Shown piece by piece: positions 1 through 21,279 of a stretch of DNA of 64,000 bases. The notes beneath the pieces were generated by a model. The model made no database searches. It worked only from the letters and a program-made list of their open reading frames with translations, and was not told the origin of the DNA. The stretch comes from Lota lota. Taxonomy: Eukaryota > Chordata > Actinopteri > Gadiformes > Lotidae. A program made the translations under genes and the position numbers. Within the stretch, counting starts at the first letter, position 1. Each line of letters opens with the position of its first letter. Location: the NCBI GenBank assembly GCA_026745465.1, contig JACYXH010000813.1, positions 327,501 to 391,500 on the forward strand. The letters are read 5' to 3'.

Positions 1-880
1 ATGGTCTACTACTAAGCAATGGTTAAAACTTCTGGCAGTGTAAGCACAATCCTTGAGAAAATGGTCTACTACTTCCACTGTTCTCAAACATGGTGGGGTT
101 CAAACTGAGCAAACTTGGGGGCACTGAAGCTGAGCTACATTGAAGCCAATTCCAGCACTCTGGTCTGAGAAATTTCATGAATCAAAATCACCGTCAATGG
201 TTGATTGCTTCCAGCATTAGGGGCATTTTGGCATAATAAGGGGCACCACCTCACACTGTAAGTTGGCAGAAGGGTCGTATTTTGAATATGGCTCTATAAC
301 TTCAAGTGACCCCCAGCAGTTGTCCCACTGAATTCACCTTTTCCTTAATTTTCCAAATTCAGGCCGGGCAGTGTGCTTGATGCCAGTTATTGCTGCTTGC
401 AGCTATATTTAAAATTGTATTCATTTTATGTAATTTCATTCTAATGAACCTAACTAACAACCTTACTTGCTAACTTACATTTAAGATGAGGCGACTACCC
501 AAACAGCTGTAGCTAATGTTATGTGGGATAGCTGCAGCGCTGTTATCCATGGTTAACTTTATAACGTTACCTTACCCATTAGTGTTTCCCACAGAATTTG
601 ATTCTACTTGTGGTAGGTTTTTCGTTGGAAAGATATTGGATATTCAACAGAAATTCACTCTCTGAATTACAGCAATGTGACCCACATAATTCGTGGTCTC
701 GCGATTGGCAACGCCTTCATTCCCTTTGTATTGGATGCTATATTGCGTTGGGCAAGGGATTGTGGAAGGTTTGCGTGCTGGCGGGAGCTTGGGTCCTGTA
801 GAAGGGGTGGTACAAAAGTTGAACTTCAGTTATCTTTATGCAAATTAGTGGTAGTGCGGTGCGAGTATTGCAACCAGTGC
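1..880. other. Intergenic stretch without recognisable gene
   Basis: I see no open frame with family resemblance, no RNA gene and no clear repeat structure. Two copies of a short phrase beginning atggtctactac occur at positions 1 and 61, which is a minor local duplication. Confidence 0.5.
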
Positions 881-1000
881 TGATGTCACTGCAGCCCGCT
901 TGGAGGCAGGTTGGGCAGACCTCGGAGATTGTCCATCTCGGCATGGAAACGCAAAACGACTCGGTAACGCCAACAGTGTTCTTATAGTCAATGTATGGGA
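880..1000. repeat. Fragment of a dispersed repeat, also present near 16.5 kb
   Basis: The phrase cagcccgcttggaggc, followed by a cggagatnGtccatctc-like segment and gtggaaacgcaaa-like text, recurs in diverged form at about 16,490-16,620. Both copies read in the same direction, so this is a family of interspersed repeats. I cannot name the family. Confidence 0.5.
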
Positions 1001-1129
1001 AACTATCGATCGCGGATGCTGTTTTCTCTGATGTATGTGGTCCTACGATATGGTGAGCATGATGGCCATGGCCCAATGAATTCATCATAGTAAACATTGT
1101 TTGATTTCGTGTCTCACATGGTGTTTGGT

Positions 1130-1202
1130 CGAGGTCAGATCTGAACCAGCGAGTCATGACCAAATTGTCATGTGGCCGACGCTGTACCACTACACTACAT
1201 GG
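1130..1202 (-). repeat. tRNA-like sequence, probably a SINE head or decayed tRNA pseudogene
   Basis: On the minus strand there is an A-box-like segment tagtgtagtgg (about 1188-1198) and, about 50 nt later, a B-box-like segment ggttcagatctg. Spacing fits a pol III type 2 promoter of a tRNA-derived sequence. The arms do not fold cleanly by eye and no CCA-compatible acceptor stem is evident, so a functional tRNA is unlikely. Confidence 0.35.
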
Positions 1203-1329
1203 ACATGTATATTGCCAAAGGCAGATGACACAATATTTTGAGAAGGAGCAGTCTTCCATATGTGGCAGCTATAGTGTGCATGCCTTATAAACTGGTTTAC
1301 TGGAAGTTAACATATCAAAATAATCACAA

Positions 1330-3570
1330 ACCAGTCTTATACCAGTCAGGGATGCTTATCACGCCGTCCCCCGTGCTGCACTGGGACTATCTGACCACGT
1401 CATGGTCCACCTGATCCCCGCATACAGGCAGAAACTTAAGCTCTGCAAACCTGTAGTGAGGACATCACGGAAGTGGACCAGTGTAGCTGTGGGGGATCTC
1501 CAGACATGCTTGGACTCTACTGACTGGGATGTGTTCAGGACTGCTACCAACAGTCTAGATGAGTACACAGAGGCTGTGACGTCATACATCAGCTTCTGTG
1601 AGGACTGCTGTGTTCCATCATGCACCAGGGTGAGTTTCAACAATGACAAACCCTGGTTCACAGCCAAACTCAGAAAGCTACGTTTGGATAAGGCTGAGGC
1701 GTTCAGGAGAGGGGACAAAGACTGACTTAAAGAAGCAAAGTACAAGTTTAGCAAGGTGGTGAAAGAGGCTAAACAACGGTACTCTGAGAAACTCCAAAAC
1801 CAGTTCTCAGCGAACGACTCTGCTTCTGTCTGGAGACGGCTTAAACAGATCACCAGCTACAAGCCCAAAGTATCCCACTCCACCAACGACTGACGCCTAG
1901 CCAACGACCTTAATGAGTTCTACTGCCGCTTTGATAGACAATGGGTCAGTCCTGTAACCATCCCCCTCAACACCTCCCAACAAAGGGTCTTCCCTGATAC
2001 CATCCCCCGCGACGCCTCCCAACAGCTCCAGCTACAGTGCATCACCTCCCCCACCTTAAAGTTCCCCCCTCCATCTCCCCACCCAACTCAGTGACGACTC
2101 TCCATCAATGAGGAAGACGTCAACAGACTGTTCAGGAGACAAAACCCCAGGAAAGCTTCTGGACCGGATGCTGTCTCCCCATCCAGCTTGAAGCACTGCA
2201 CTGACCAGCTGTCTCCAGTGTTCACAGACGTTTTTAACACCTCACTGGAGACATGCCACGTTCCAACCTGCTTCAAGTCCTCAACAATCATTCCTGTTCC
2301 CAAGAAGCCAAGGACCACAGGACTTAATGACTTCAGTCCGTCGCCCTGACCTCTGTGGTTATGAAGTCCTTTAAGCGCCTTGTGCTTTTACACCTCAAAG
2401 ACATAACCATCCCCCTCCTGGACCCCCTACAGTTTGCCTACAGAGCCAATAGGTCTGTAGATGATGCAGTCAACCTGGCCCTCCATTACATCCTCCGGCA
2501 CCTGGACTCCGCAGGAACCTATGCCAGGATCCTGTTTGTGGACTTCAGCTCTGCCGTCAACACCATCATCCCGGCTCTGCTTCAGAAGAAACTCTCCCAG
2601 CTTGGTGTGCCTGACTCCACCTGCAGGTGGATCACTGACTTCCTGTCTGACAGGAAGCAGCATGTGAAGCTGGGGAAACACGTCTCAGACTCACAGACCA
2701 TAAGAACGGGATCCTCTCAGGGCTGTGTTCTTTCTCCTCTGCTCTTCTCCCTGTATACCAACAGCTGCACCTCCAGTCACCAGTCTGTCAAGCTTCTGAA
2801 GTTCGCGTGAACTGAAGACACCTTCCTCGACGAGTCCGCCTACAGGTCGGAGGCTGACCACCTGGTGAAGTGGTGCAAGCAAAACAACCTAGAGCTCAAC
2901 GCTCTAAAAACAGTGGAGATGGTTGTGGACTTCAGGAAGAACCCAGAGCCCCACCTGCCCCCATCACCCTCTCTGGCTTCACAATTAACATTGTGGAGTC
3001 TTTTCGCTTCCTGGGAACTATATTCTCCAAGGACCTTAAGTGGGAGCTGAGTATCAGCTCCCTCGGTAAGAAAGCACAACAGAGGATGTACTTCCTGCGG
3101 CAGCTGAAGAAATTCAACCTGCCAAAGACAATGATGGTGACTATTACACAGCCATCATTGAGTTCATCCTCACATCCTCCATCACCATCTGGTACGCTGC
3201 TAGCACAGCCAAGGACAAGGGCAGACTGCAGCGTGTCATTCGGTCAGCTGAGAAGGTGATTGGCTGCAATCTGCCGCCGCTCCAGGACCTTTACGCCACC
3301 AGGACTCTGAAGCGTGCAGGAAAGATTGTGGCTGACCCCTCCCACCCCGGCAACAAACTCTTTGAGCCACTCCCCTCTGGCAGGAGGCTGAGGTCCATCA
3401 GGACCAAAACCTCACGTCACAAGGACAGTTTTTTCCCCTCCGCCACTAGCCTTATTAACAAGGCCCGGAAACCACCCTGACTCTCTCCACACCCCACCTC
3501 TTGCTCTACATGCCACTGTACTTAATGTGCTCTTTTAATCTTAATTCTTACTCATATTTTTAATACGTTC

Positions 3571-3602
<32 letters not shown>

Positions 3603-3772
3603 CTTAGATATATATATAGACTTATATATTTATACTTATATTGTTTTTTCAGTTGAACCTGTTTGTTAACTTATTTTAGAGAATGTGACGTGCACCTACA
3701 TCACCAAGACAAATTCCTTGCATGTGTAAAAAACGTACTTGGCAATAAAGCATTTCTGATTCTGATTATAGC
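1330..3772 (+). pseudogene. Decayed L2-type non-LTR retrotransposon (ORF2 reverse transcriptase)
   Basis: The reading frame resembles the endonuclease/reverse transcriptase ORF2 of fish L2-like LINEs. Positions 1402-2350 carry the linker and early RT region in one frame with several in-frame stops. A frameshift near 2350 moves RT to another frame, where FAYRANRSVDDAV, FVDFSSAVNTI and GSSQGCVLSPLLFSLYTN are visible (2355-2810). The catalytic FADD box is destroyed: the reading goes FA then stop at about 2808. The thumb and C-terminal part follow in further shifted frames to about 3480. The 3' tail ends with ggcaataaagcatttctgattctgatt-type text, a short tandem end typical of this LINE group. 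The 5' end is truncated. The element cannot be autonomous. Confidence 0.85.
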
Positions 3773-4568
<796 letters not shown>

Positions 4569-5047
4569 CGCCCACTTCTGTCTGGAACACCCAGGCTTTG
4601 GATATCTGCGTTCAGGCGGTCTTTCTAAGAGAAGAGACAGAAAGACAAACACAGACAGACAGAGATTTTTAGTTAGGTACTTTTCAAATGTGTTATCAGA
4701 ATATGCCACATTCATTTTAAAACGTTTAAAATATGTGAACCAAATAATATCAAGCTGTTAACGACCAAAAGTGTTTGATTTTAATGTGACAATATAATTA
4801 ATTAGCTTTTATTTGTGTATTCTTTTTTTATTGCTGTGTATTACATTTTAAATTGTACTAACTAGTTGGATGCAATTTACTTTTATGTAAGCTGTGTAGC
4901 ATATTTAGTAGGAAACATGCTATTAAATATTAAATGGTTATTTCATTGTAATAATTATTATACCACAAGAAGATTGAAAAATAGCAAAAGATACAGTAAT
5001 TGCATCAGTGAGAGAAGTGAGAGCGACGGGATGAGGCAACCTTTCTG

Positions 5048-6800
5048 ATGTCAGGCTTGTATTCTGTTGTGGCAATCCTGAGGCACTGTCCAAGATGTGA
5101 ATCTGAGTCTGTTTCTGTCCTGGCTCTTGATAGCATTAATTGAAGAAAATGCTGATTCACAGATGTATGTTGAGGGGAAAATCGCTAGTAGGAGCATTGC
5201 AATATCTCTGGTGTTTTTAAAACAAGCTTGGGGAACCACGTTGATCCAAAAGTCACTCACCAGTGCATCCTTGTGTTGAGCTTTGAGCAAATCAGATGTT
5301 CCCATCTCCAAGATTTCTATCTGAAGAGCAGCCTCATCTATGGAAGGCACCAGCTTTTTGGCCTCTGCAGTCCACTGGCCGTCAGCTGACACAGAAAACG
5401 GCTGTCTTACGAAGAGAAGGATGTCAGCTGAGAGTTTAGGGGAGTTTTCAAATCTTTCCTTGAAGTTTTCTGCCAGCCTGGACACAAAATCCTTCATTGC
5501 TGGATCTTCCTGCATTTTATTCTTCTCACAATGCTCACGCAGACGTGGAAAGTGCAACTTTCTCCCATGAATGTCTCTCTCCAGGAGGTTCAGCTTTGAC
5601 TGGAAAGCTTCAATCGCCTCATACATGTCAGCAACAGTGTGGTTCTTGCCTTGTAGTCGCAGGTTAAGGTTATTTAGATGAGACATGATGTCACATAAAA
5701 AGTAACATCTGATATCACCTTGTTGTCAGTTAAAAAGCTCAAAGGGTCACTGGATGTTTGGCTCTGCAGGCTGGATAAAAATGACACAAGTTCATCACGC
5801 AGGTAACACACCCTCTCCAACACACGGCCTTTGCTCAGCCAGCGAACGTCATTGTGGAGCAAAAGATCCTTGTGTTCAGCTGACATTTCCTAGAGTAATG
5901 CTCTAAAAAGGCGATGCTGCAGACTAGAGCTCTCACGGACAAAGTTAACTAGTCGAGTCACAGTATCCATGGTCTCTTTCATTTTTCCACACAGTTTTGC
6001 GCACAAAGCTGACTTGTGAATAATGCAGTGAAATGCCAGGAGTGCTGGGTTAACGGCAGAAAGCCTGCTTACCAAGCCCTGGTGGTGCCCCACCATCGAC
6101 GGAGTCCCGCGGTAACAACAGAGACAATTTTACTCACATCTAAGCCATTCCTTTCGAAGAACTGTGTCAGATCGTTGAATATTATTTCCCCAGTTGTACG
6201 CCCGGGTAGAGAAATCAAACACAGCAGCTCCTCCTGGAATGTCTTCCCATCAAAAAATCTTGCAAACGCAGACAGCTGTTCCATGTCGGTTCGGTCACAA
6301 GACGAGTCAATTGCCAGTGAGAATGCTTCGGTTTTCCTCAAATCTGTGAGTAGGCTGGAAAAACACTCCTCCGCTAAAACTTCGACTCTTCTGGTTGCCG
6401 TGTTAGCCGACAGCGGCACTTGCTTCAACAGCTCAACAACTTTTATTTTTATTGGTTCCTCTTGGTTTAAAACTTCGGCAGCCATGTCGATTGCACATTG
6501 TTTAATTAACTCTGCATCGGCGAATGGCTTCTTAGCTCTTGCAAGCTTCCAAGAAATGTGTAATGAGGCAGCTGTTGCGCTCTCTTGTGCCGATGTTGTT
6601 TTACACATAGTTAAAACCGAGTGCTTGTATGACGTTAACATGCTTGCAATTTTTTGTTTGCGCTGGTCAGAGTTTTCTGGGTAGTTTGCATTAAAACTGG
6701 CAGCATGAATAGAGTTAAAATGCCGCTTCAGATTGTCCGCTTTAATTACAGCTACAGTCTGCATGCATATTAAGCATGTGGGCTTAGCACTGTTGTGGTC
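5048..6800 (-). pseudogene. Decayed hAT-superfamily transposase (ZBED/GTF2IRD2-like)
   Basis: Reading right to left, an N-terminal zinc-finger-like start (CLIC, then KADNLKRHFNSIH) is followed by the hAT transposase body and, near the C-terminus, an hAT dimerisation-type segment (LLLAIFPSTYICESAFSSIN, about 5,140-5,200). The frame is broken: a frameshift near 6,075-6,095, an in-frame TAG at about 5,890 between the HKSALCAK segment and the LLLHNDVRWLSKG segment, and another frameshift near 5,680. An intact relative would be a single protein of roughly 570 residues over this span. GC-rich text at about 7,120-7,185 (gcccgggatctggcccgcggg-like) may be the 5' end of the same element. Inactive. Confidence 0.85.
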
Positions 6801-7239
6801 CGGTAAAAAAAAGCAATACCTCAGTCCAGTCAGTTTTGAACTGACGGTTCTCCTGGTCTACCTGGTATCTTGGCGAATGCCATGTTGGTTTGGACTGGAT
6901 TTAATACTTTTTTATGAAAGAGGGTTAACTGGCGAGCGGCTACTGTGTGTGTGTGACACTACATTAGGTAGCTAGTCGAGTGGAGACGAGTACGCAAAGC
7001 ACGTCTTACGTATGCACGCGGTCAAGTGGAAGGTGTGGGATGATTTCAAAATAAAGCAGAGCCGCGAATATTAAATGTATGTTTATTATAACAAGTGAAT
7101 GCCAATCCTGTCAGTGTGGGCCAGACATTTGGCTCTTGCGGGCCCGGATCTGGCCCGCGGGCTGCTTATTGGGGTTGGCTGATGTAGTGTTTGAGATCTG
7201 GCCGAATTTGTCAGGAGAAAATAATTAATAATAAGAAGG

Positions 7240-7485
7240 AGAAGAAGAATACTAACAAAAGCAATAGGGTTCCTACGGATATCGTAGGACCCCTAATAAT
7301 AATAATAATACTAACGAAAACAATAGGGTTACTATGGATATCGTCGGACCCCTAATAATAATAATACTAACGAATACAATAGGGTTCCTACGGATATCGT
7401 AGGACCCCGAATAATAATAATAATAATAATAATAAAAATAATAATAATAAAAACAATAGGGTTCCTACGGATATCATAGGACCCC

Positions 7486-7531
<46 letters not shown>

Positions 7532-7640
7532 GAAAACAATAGGGTTCCTACGGATATCGTAGGACCCTTAATAATAATATTAATAATAATAATAATAACG
7601 AAATTAATAGGGTTCCTACGGATATCGTAGGACCCCTGAA
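7240..7640. repeat. Composite array: six near-palindromes separated by (AAT)n
   Basis: Six copies of a 26-27-bp near-perfect palindrome centred on GATATC lie at 7267-7293, 7326-7352, 7382-7408, 7459-7485, 7542-7567 and 7610-7636. Each is preceded by a caatag or taatag tag, and copies are separated by (AAT)n or related A/T spacers of variable length (about 29 to 56 bp). Copy 2 has three substitutions relative to the majority. Confidence 0.95.
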
Positions 7641-7852
7641 AATAACTCGCCAAAGTAAAGTCTGTGTGTGAAACATTGCATTAGCTTGGTGGCTGGCATG
7701 GTCCACTTGTTAATATAGTGTATCGTAGTAAGCTAGATTGCTATTGAAATAGCATACCAATTAATTACATCTCTAGCCTACTGGATTACTTTTTTTGCGT
7801 GTTTCCCCTGAAGTTAGGGGGTAAAGGGCATATGTCGCCATTGACGTGCCCA

Positions 7853-8010
7853 AATGCAGAGGTGGGTAGAGTAGCCAAAAATTGTACTCAAGTAAAAGTA
7901 CTGTTACTTCAGAATAATATGACTCAAGTAAAAGTAAAAAGTAGTCATCCAAATAATTACTTGAGTAAGTGTAAAAAAGTACTGAGTAACTGTTGAGTAA
8001 CATCTGATTC
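7853..8010. repeat. Common teleost dispersed repeat (MITE-like)
   Basis: The text gaggtgggtagagtagccaa, then tactcaagtaaaagtac and later gagtaagtgtaaaaaagtac, is a widely dispersed non-autonomous element family I recognise from many fish genomes. Only part is present, and terminal repeats are not resolved. Confidence 0.6.
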
Positions 8011-8259
8011 ATTTTTTAACACAAGACAACAATCAGACAGACAAAAATACAAAATAATCATCTTTAGGCAAATTATAGTTCATCCAATCAATAAAATAAA
8101 TTAAAATAAATTACAAAATAGCTTCAATTAAAATAAGTCAGGTAAATTCAAGTACTTAAAAATAAAATAAATAAAATAATACAATACTAAAAAATAAATA
8201 AGCACAAGAAACACAAATTTCCAGGCAGAACTAGAACGAGGCAGCCCATAAACTCTCAT

Positions 8260-8368
<109 letters not shown>

Positions 8369-8369
8369 A

Positions 8370-9225
8370 CAGTGACAGAACAACAGAAGGAAACACACCA
8401 GGCATACCAGGCATGCTGAACAGAAAACTGCACACCAGAAGGAAGCAGTCAACGTAAAATAATCAATAGGTGTTGATTAGGCCTACTCAGTACCGTTGTA
8501 TTGCATTGTATTGAATGCAAATGGAATATTTATTGGATTAAGCATGTTATGTGCAAAGTGCAAATACATATCGGGCAGGGGTGTCAATACCCGATTTACA
8601 ACACGCATGCGCACCATTTCTTGCTTGTGGCCATATTATGCGCGACGCAGATTGGGCACTGACGCACATCGGGCAGTGAGCACTCTCCCTCACTCATTGC
8701 GCATGACCGGAGTCTTCCACAAGACCAGAGTAATGGAGCTAGTGACTAGTTTTAGGAGTGGCTTTGTATTAAGGCCTGAAGGTAGGTTGGATACCTTCAC
8801 AATGTAGTTTACTCTGGCTGATTTGTCCAAATCACATACCCTACCTTTAAGGATTGCTGGGAACATTATCCAACAACCAATATATACGATAAAACATGCA
8901 TTTTAGATACGGGACCACCATATATATGTTTCATTTAATCTGTCAGACAACAAGTGTTACACCGATACATCTTTGAGGAAACGGAAGTGTTTGGTGTTAC
9001 AGACTAACAACCCTGCTGTCCATTGACAAATTATCTATGTAGTCATAAACAGCTTTACAAAATAGAAAATTCCGAACCACGGAGGCGTTACATTTTGTTG
9101 TTGTTGAGAAATGCACTAAAGTATGATTTACTGTGTATATTATGAGTAAATGCGTATTGTGTGTATGTTTCGTTCTCATTTGCGGTGTTGGGGCTCATCA
9201 AAACGGTAACACCAGCTCTTGCAAG
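8370..9225. other. Upstream flank of mrpl21 without recognised gene
   Basis: No coding segment supported on either strand. In mammals IGHMBP2 lies head to head with MRPL21. I looked for an IGHMBP2-like first exon on the minus strand here and did not find one. The mrpl21 promoter presumably lies in the last few hundred bases, but no TATA box or other diagnostic motif stands out. Confidence 0.4.
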
Positions 9226-18424
<9,199 letters not shown>

Positions 18425-19235
18425 TGGCTATTGCAATAATTGGATACTTCGATACTTGGATGATGGAGCACATGCTGAGAATAAATATAGAAACCCCAGA
18501 CCAATGTGTGATGTATTTTTGTTGTGCTTGTTCAAGTATGTGAACATTAATTCATATAGAGGCCTATAGGGTACCCCAATTAGAAGTAAAATAGGCCTAC
18601 ATCTTACTCATCATTATTGTAGCTGATTAGCTCTTGGGTTAAACTTTTCAATAAGGGTCCATTAATTAACATTTGTTAATGCACTAATATGCATTAAAAG
18701 CATTATCATAGGGTTTAGTGGGTTAGGGTTACCCCAACGCTATTAAATAGTGTATAAATGAATACATTAGTTAACATCGACACTATTAGTAAACGATTCC
18801 TAGACATTATGTAATTGTTAGTTAATGCATTATTGTAAAGTATTACCCAACAATTTGCCACAGCGATGAGTAAGAAGTGGGCATATTTTACTTATAATTA
18901 GAGTATCTATATGCCAAGACATGAAGTAATGTAAATAAACAACAAAAGCAGTATGAAAGGACTGTCGTTTTTTTTAATTATACATGGACATTACATTTTT
19001 AGTGTGCAGTTGAGTAATCAGCTGAGGTTCAATTGTGTGGGTGATAAAGCCAGGTTTTAATTTTGGAGGACTGGCAGGACTGCTGTGCGCAATACCAGCA
19101 AGAATGCATCGTCTCAAACTGTCAAAAGCGTTCTGCATGCTCGTGACCTTGCAAGTTCATTCTTCCAAGATTGACTAGCAAGAATGTTCTCCCCAAGAAC
19201 ACAAGTCCGTTCTTTGCATTGTTGGAATCGAGAAA
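18425..19235. other. 3' flank of mrpl21, no gene
   Basis: No further gene is supported. The mrpl21 3' UTR presumably occupies the first part; AATAAA hexamers are at 18,480-18,485 and 18,934-18,939. Confidence 0.5.
18934..18939 (+). terminator. Possible polyadenylation signal of mrpl21
   Basis: AATAAA about 510 nt after the mrpl21 stop. An earlier AATAAA at 18,480-18,485, only about 56 nt past the stop, is an alternative. The choice cannot be made without transcripts. Confidence 0.3.
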
Positions 19236-19372
19236 GGCATAGTGTAACGCCACGGTTTGTGGCACATTTCATATACTACGTCGCTCACAGCACTCATGCA
19301 CAACGACGGTACTAAAAATGTATCAAAGTTGCCGTGGGTCGTAACACGCCACACTCCTTCCTAGAACTCAGC
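19236..19372 (-). repeat. Dispersed repeat, right copy of an inverted pair
   Basis: Reverse complement of the segment at 10,727-10,848, with roughly three quarters of positions matching by eye. It lies just outside the 3' end of mrpl21, immediately left of a Tc1-like element. Confidence 0.75.
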
Positions 19373-19398
19373 CTAAAATGCATTTCTTTTTTTATATA

Positions 19399-20860
19399 CA
19401 CTGCTCAAAAAAATAAAGGGAACACTTAAACAACACAATGTAACTCCAAGTCAATCACACTTCTGTGAAATCAAACTGTCCACTTAGGAAGCAACACTGA
19501 TTGACAATAAATTTCACATGCTGTTGTGCAAATGGAATAGACAACAAGTGGAAATGATAGGCAATTAGCAAGACACCCCCAAAAAAGGAGTGGTTCTGCA
19601 GGTGGTGACCACAGACCACTTCTCAGTTCCTATGCTTCCTGGCTGATGTTTTGGTCACTTTTGAATGCTGGCGGTGCTTTCACTCTAGTGGTAGCATGAG
19701 ACGGAGTCTACAACCCACACAAGTGGCTCAGGTAGTGCAGCTCATCCAGGATGGCACATCAATGCGAGCTGTGGCAAGAAGGTTTGCTGTGTCTGTCAGT
19801 GTAGTGTCCAGAGCATGGAGGCGCTACCAGGAGACAGGCCAGTACATCAGGAGACGTGGAGGAGGCCGTAGGAGGGCAACAACCCAGCAGCTGGACCGCT
19901 ACCTCCGCCTTTGTGCAAGGGGAGGAGCACTGCCAGAGCCCTGCAAAATGACCTCCAGCAGGCCACAAATGTGCATGTGTCTGCTCAAACGGTCAGAAAC
20001 AGACTCCATGAGGGTGGTATGAGGGCCCGACGTCCACAGGTGGGGGTTGTGCTTACAGCCCAACACCGTGCAGGACGTTTGGCATTTGCCAGAGAACACC
20101 AAGATTGGCAAATTCGCCACTGGCGCCCTGTGCTCTTCACAGATGAAAGCAGGTTCAGACAGACGTGACAGAGTCTGGAGAAGCCGTGGAGAACGTTCTG
20201 CTGCCTGCAACATCCTCCAGCACGACCGGTTTGGCGGTGGGTCAGTCATGGTGTGGGGTGGCATTTCTTTGGGGGGCAGCACAGCCCTCCATGTGCTCGC
20301 CAGAGGTAGCCTGACTGCCATTAGGTACCGAGATGAGATCCTCAGACCCCTTGTGAGACCATATGCTGGTGCGGTTGGCCCTGGGTTCCTCCTAATGCAA
20401 GACAATGCTAGACCTCATGTGGCTGGAGTGTGTCAGCAGTTCCTGCAAGAGGAAGGCATTGATGCTATGGACTGGCCCGCCCGTTCCCCAGACCCGAATC
20501 CAATTGAGCACATCTGGGACATCATGTCTCGCTCCATCCACCAACGCCACGTTGCACCACAGACTGTCCAGGAGTTGGCGGATGCGTTAGTCCAGGTCTG
20601 GGAGGAGATCCCTCAGGAGACCATCCGCCACCTCATCAGGAGCATGCCCAGGCATTGTAGGATAGGTCATACAGGCACGTGGAGGCCACACACACTACTG
20701 AGCCTCATTTTGACTTGTTTTAAGGACATTACATCAAAGTTGGATCAGCCTGTAGTGTGGTTTTCCACTTTAATTTTGAGTGTGACTCCAAATCCAGACC
20801 TCCATGGGTTGATAAATTTGATTTCCATTGATCATTTTTGTGTGATTTGTGTGACGACAC
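19399..20860 (+). mobile_element. Tc1-like DNA transposon, transposase frame broken, 3' end missing
   Basis: The left end after a TA (19397-19398) reads cactgctcaaaaaaataaag, a Tc1-family terminal repeat I recognise from fish. The transposase begins with an HTH region ([37 protein letters not shown] at about 19,711-19,850) and has the DDE core: FTDESRF (about 20,137), LMQDNARPH (about 20,392) and WPARSPDPNPIEHIW (about 20,475), the usual DD34E arrangement. One frameshift near 19,915 and a second near 20,165, with a TGA, break the frame. No matching right terminal repeat appears where it should. The family resemblance fades at about 20,860, so the element is truncated and inactive. Confidence 0.9.
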
Positions 20861-21235
20861 TAATGGCGCGGGATATGCTGGAGGTGTTTCATTGTTCTGT
20901 GTCACGTGTAAATAAAGGCAACTCTCGGAGTCGTGCGGTGTATGGGGCTTGGGAGTTGTAATTCACTACTAACCGTGGCTCACATCTGGTCATTCCCTTG
21001 TCGCTTGCTACAGTACGATCATTGAAAAAGGGTACAGATATATTCTAATGTAATTTATTTTAAATGTGACATTAACCTTTCTGTAGTGGGCCACTTCATG
21101 CTGTAGGTAAACAGAATAAATATTTGAAACAATATTTCTATGTCTTGTTTTTCATTTATCTTAAATTGTCCTTACTTGCAGGGCTGTGTTTGGGCTTCGC
21201 CGTGTTTCTGGGTGAAGCAGAACTGTATTTAATGT
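20861..21235. other. Non-coding, possible LTR-like tail fragment
   Basis: After the Tc1 truncation point the text cgacactaatggcgcgggat, then aataaaggcaactctcggag, looks like an R-U5 end of an LTR (polyA signal followed by a short GC-rich tail). There is no second copy in the window to confirm it. No gene otherwise. Confidence 0.25.
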
Positions 21236-21279
21236 AATATGGATGGGAATTGGGCTTACAGTGGAAAAAGTTGAAGATT

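Noticed and set aside
738..1259. 173-codon minus-strand frame
   Set aside because: Overlaps interspersed repeat and tRNA-like sequence; no protein family resemblance.
7240..7640. CRISPR-like array of repeats and spacers
   Set aside because: The spacers are (AAT)n runs of variable length and the genome is eukaryotic.
8997..9225. Search for an IGHMBP2 first exon divergent from mrpl21
   Set aside because: The expected mammalian neighbour was not found; nothing resembles its N-terminus on the minus strand.
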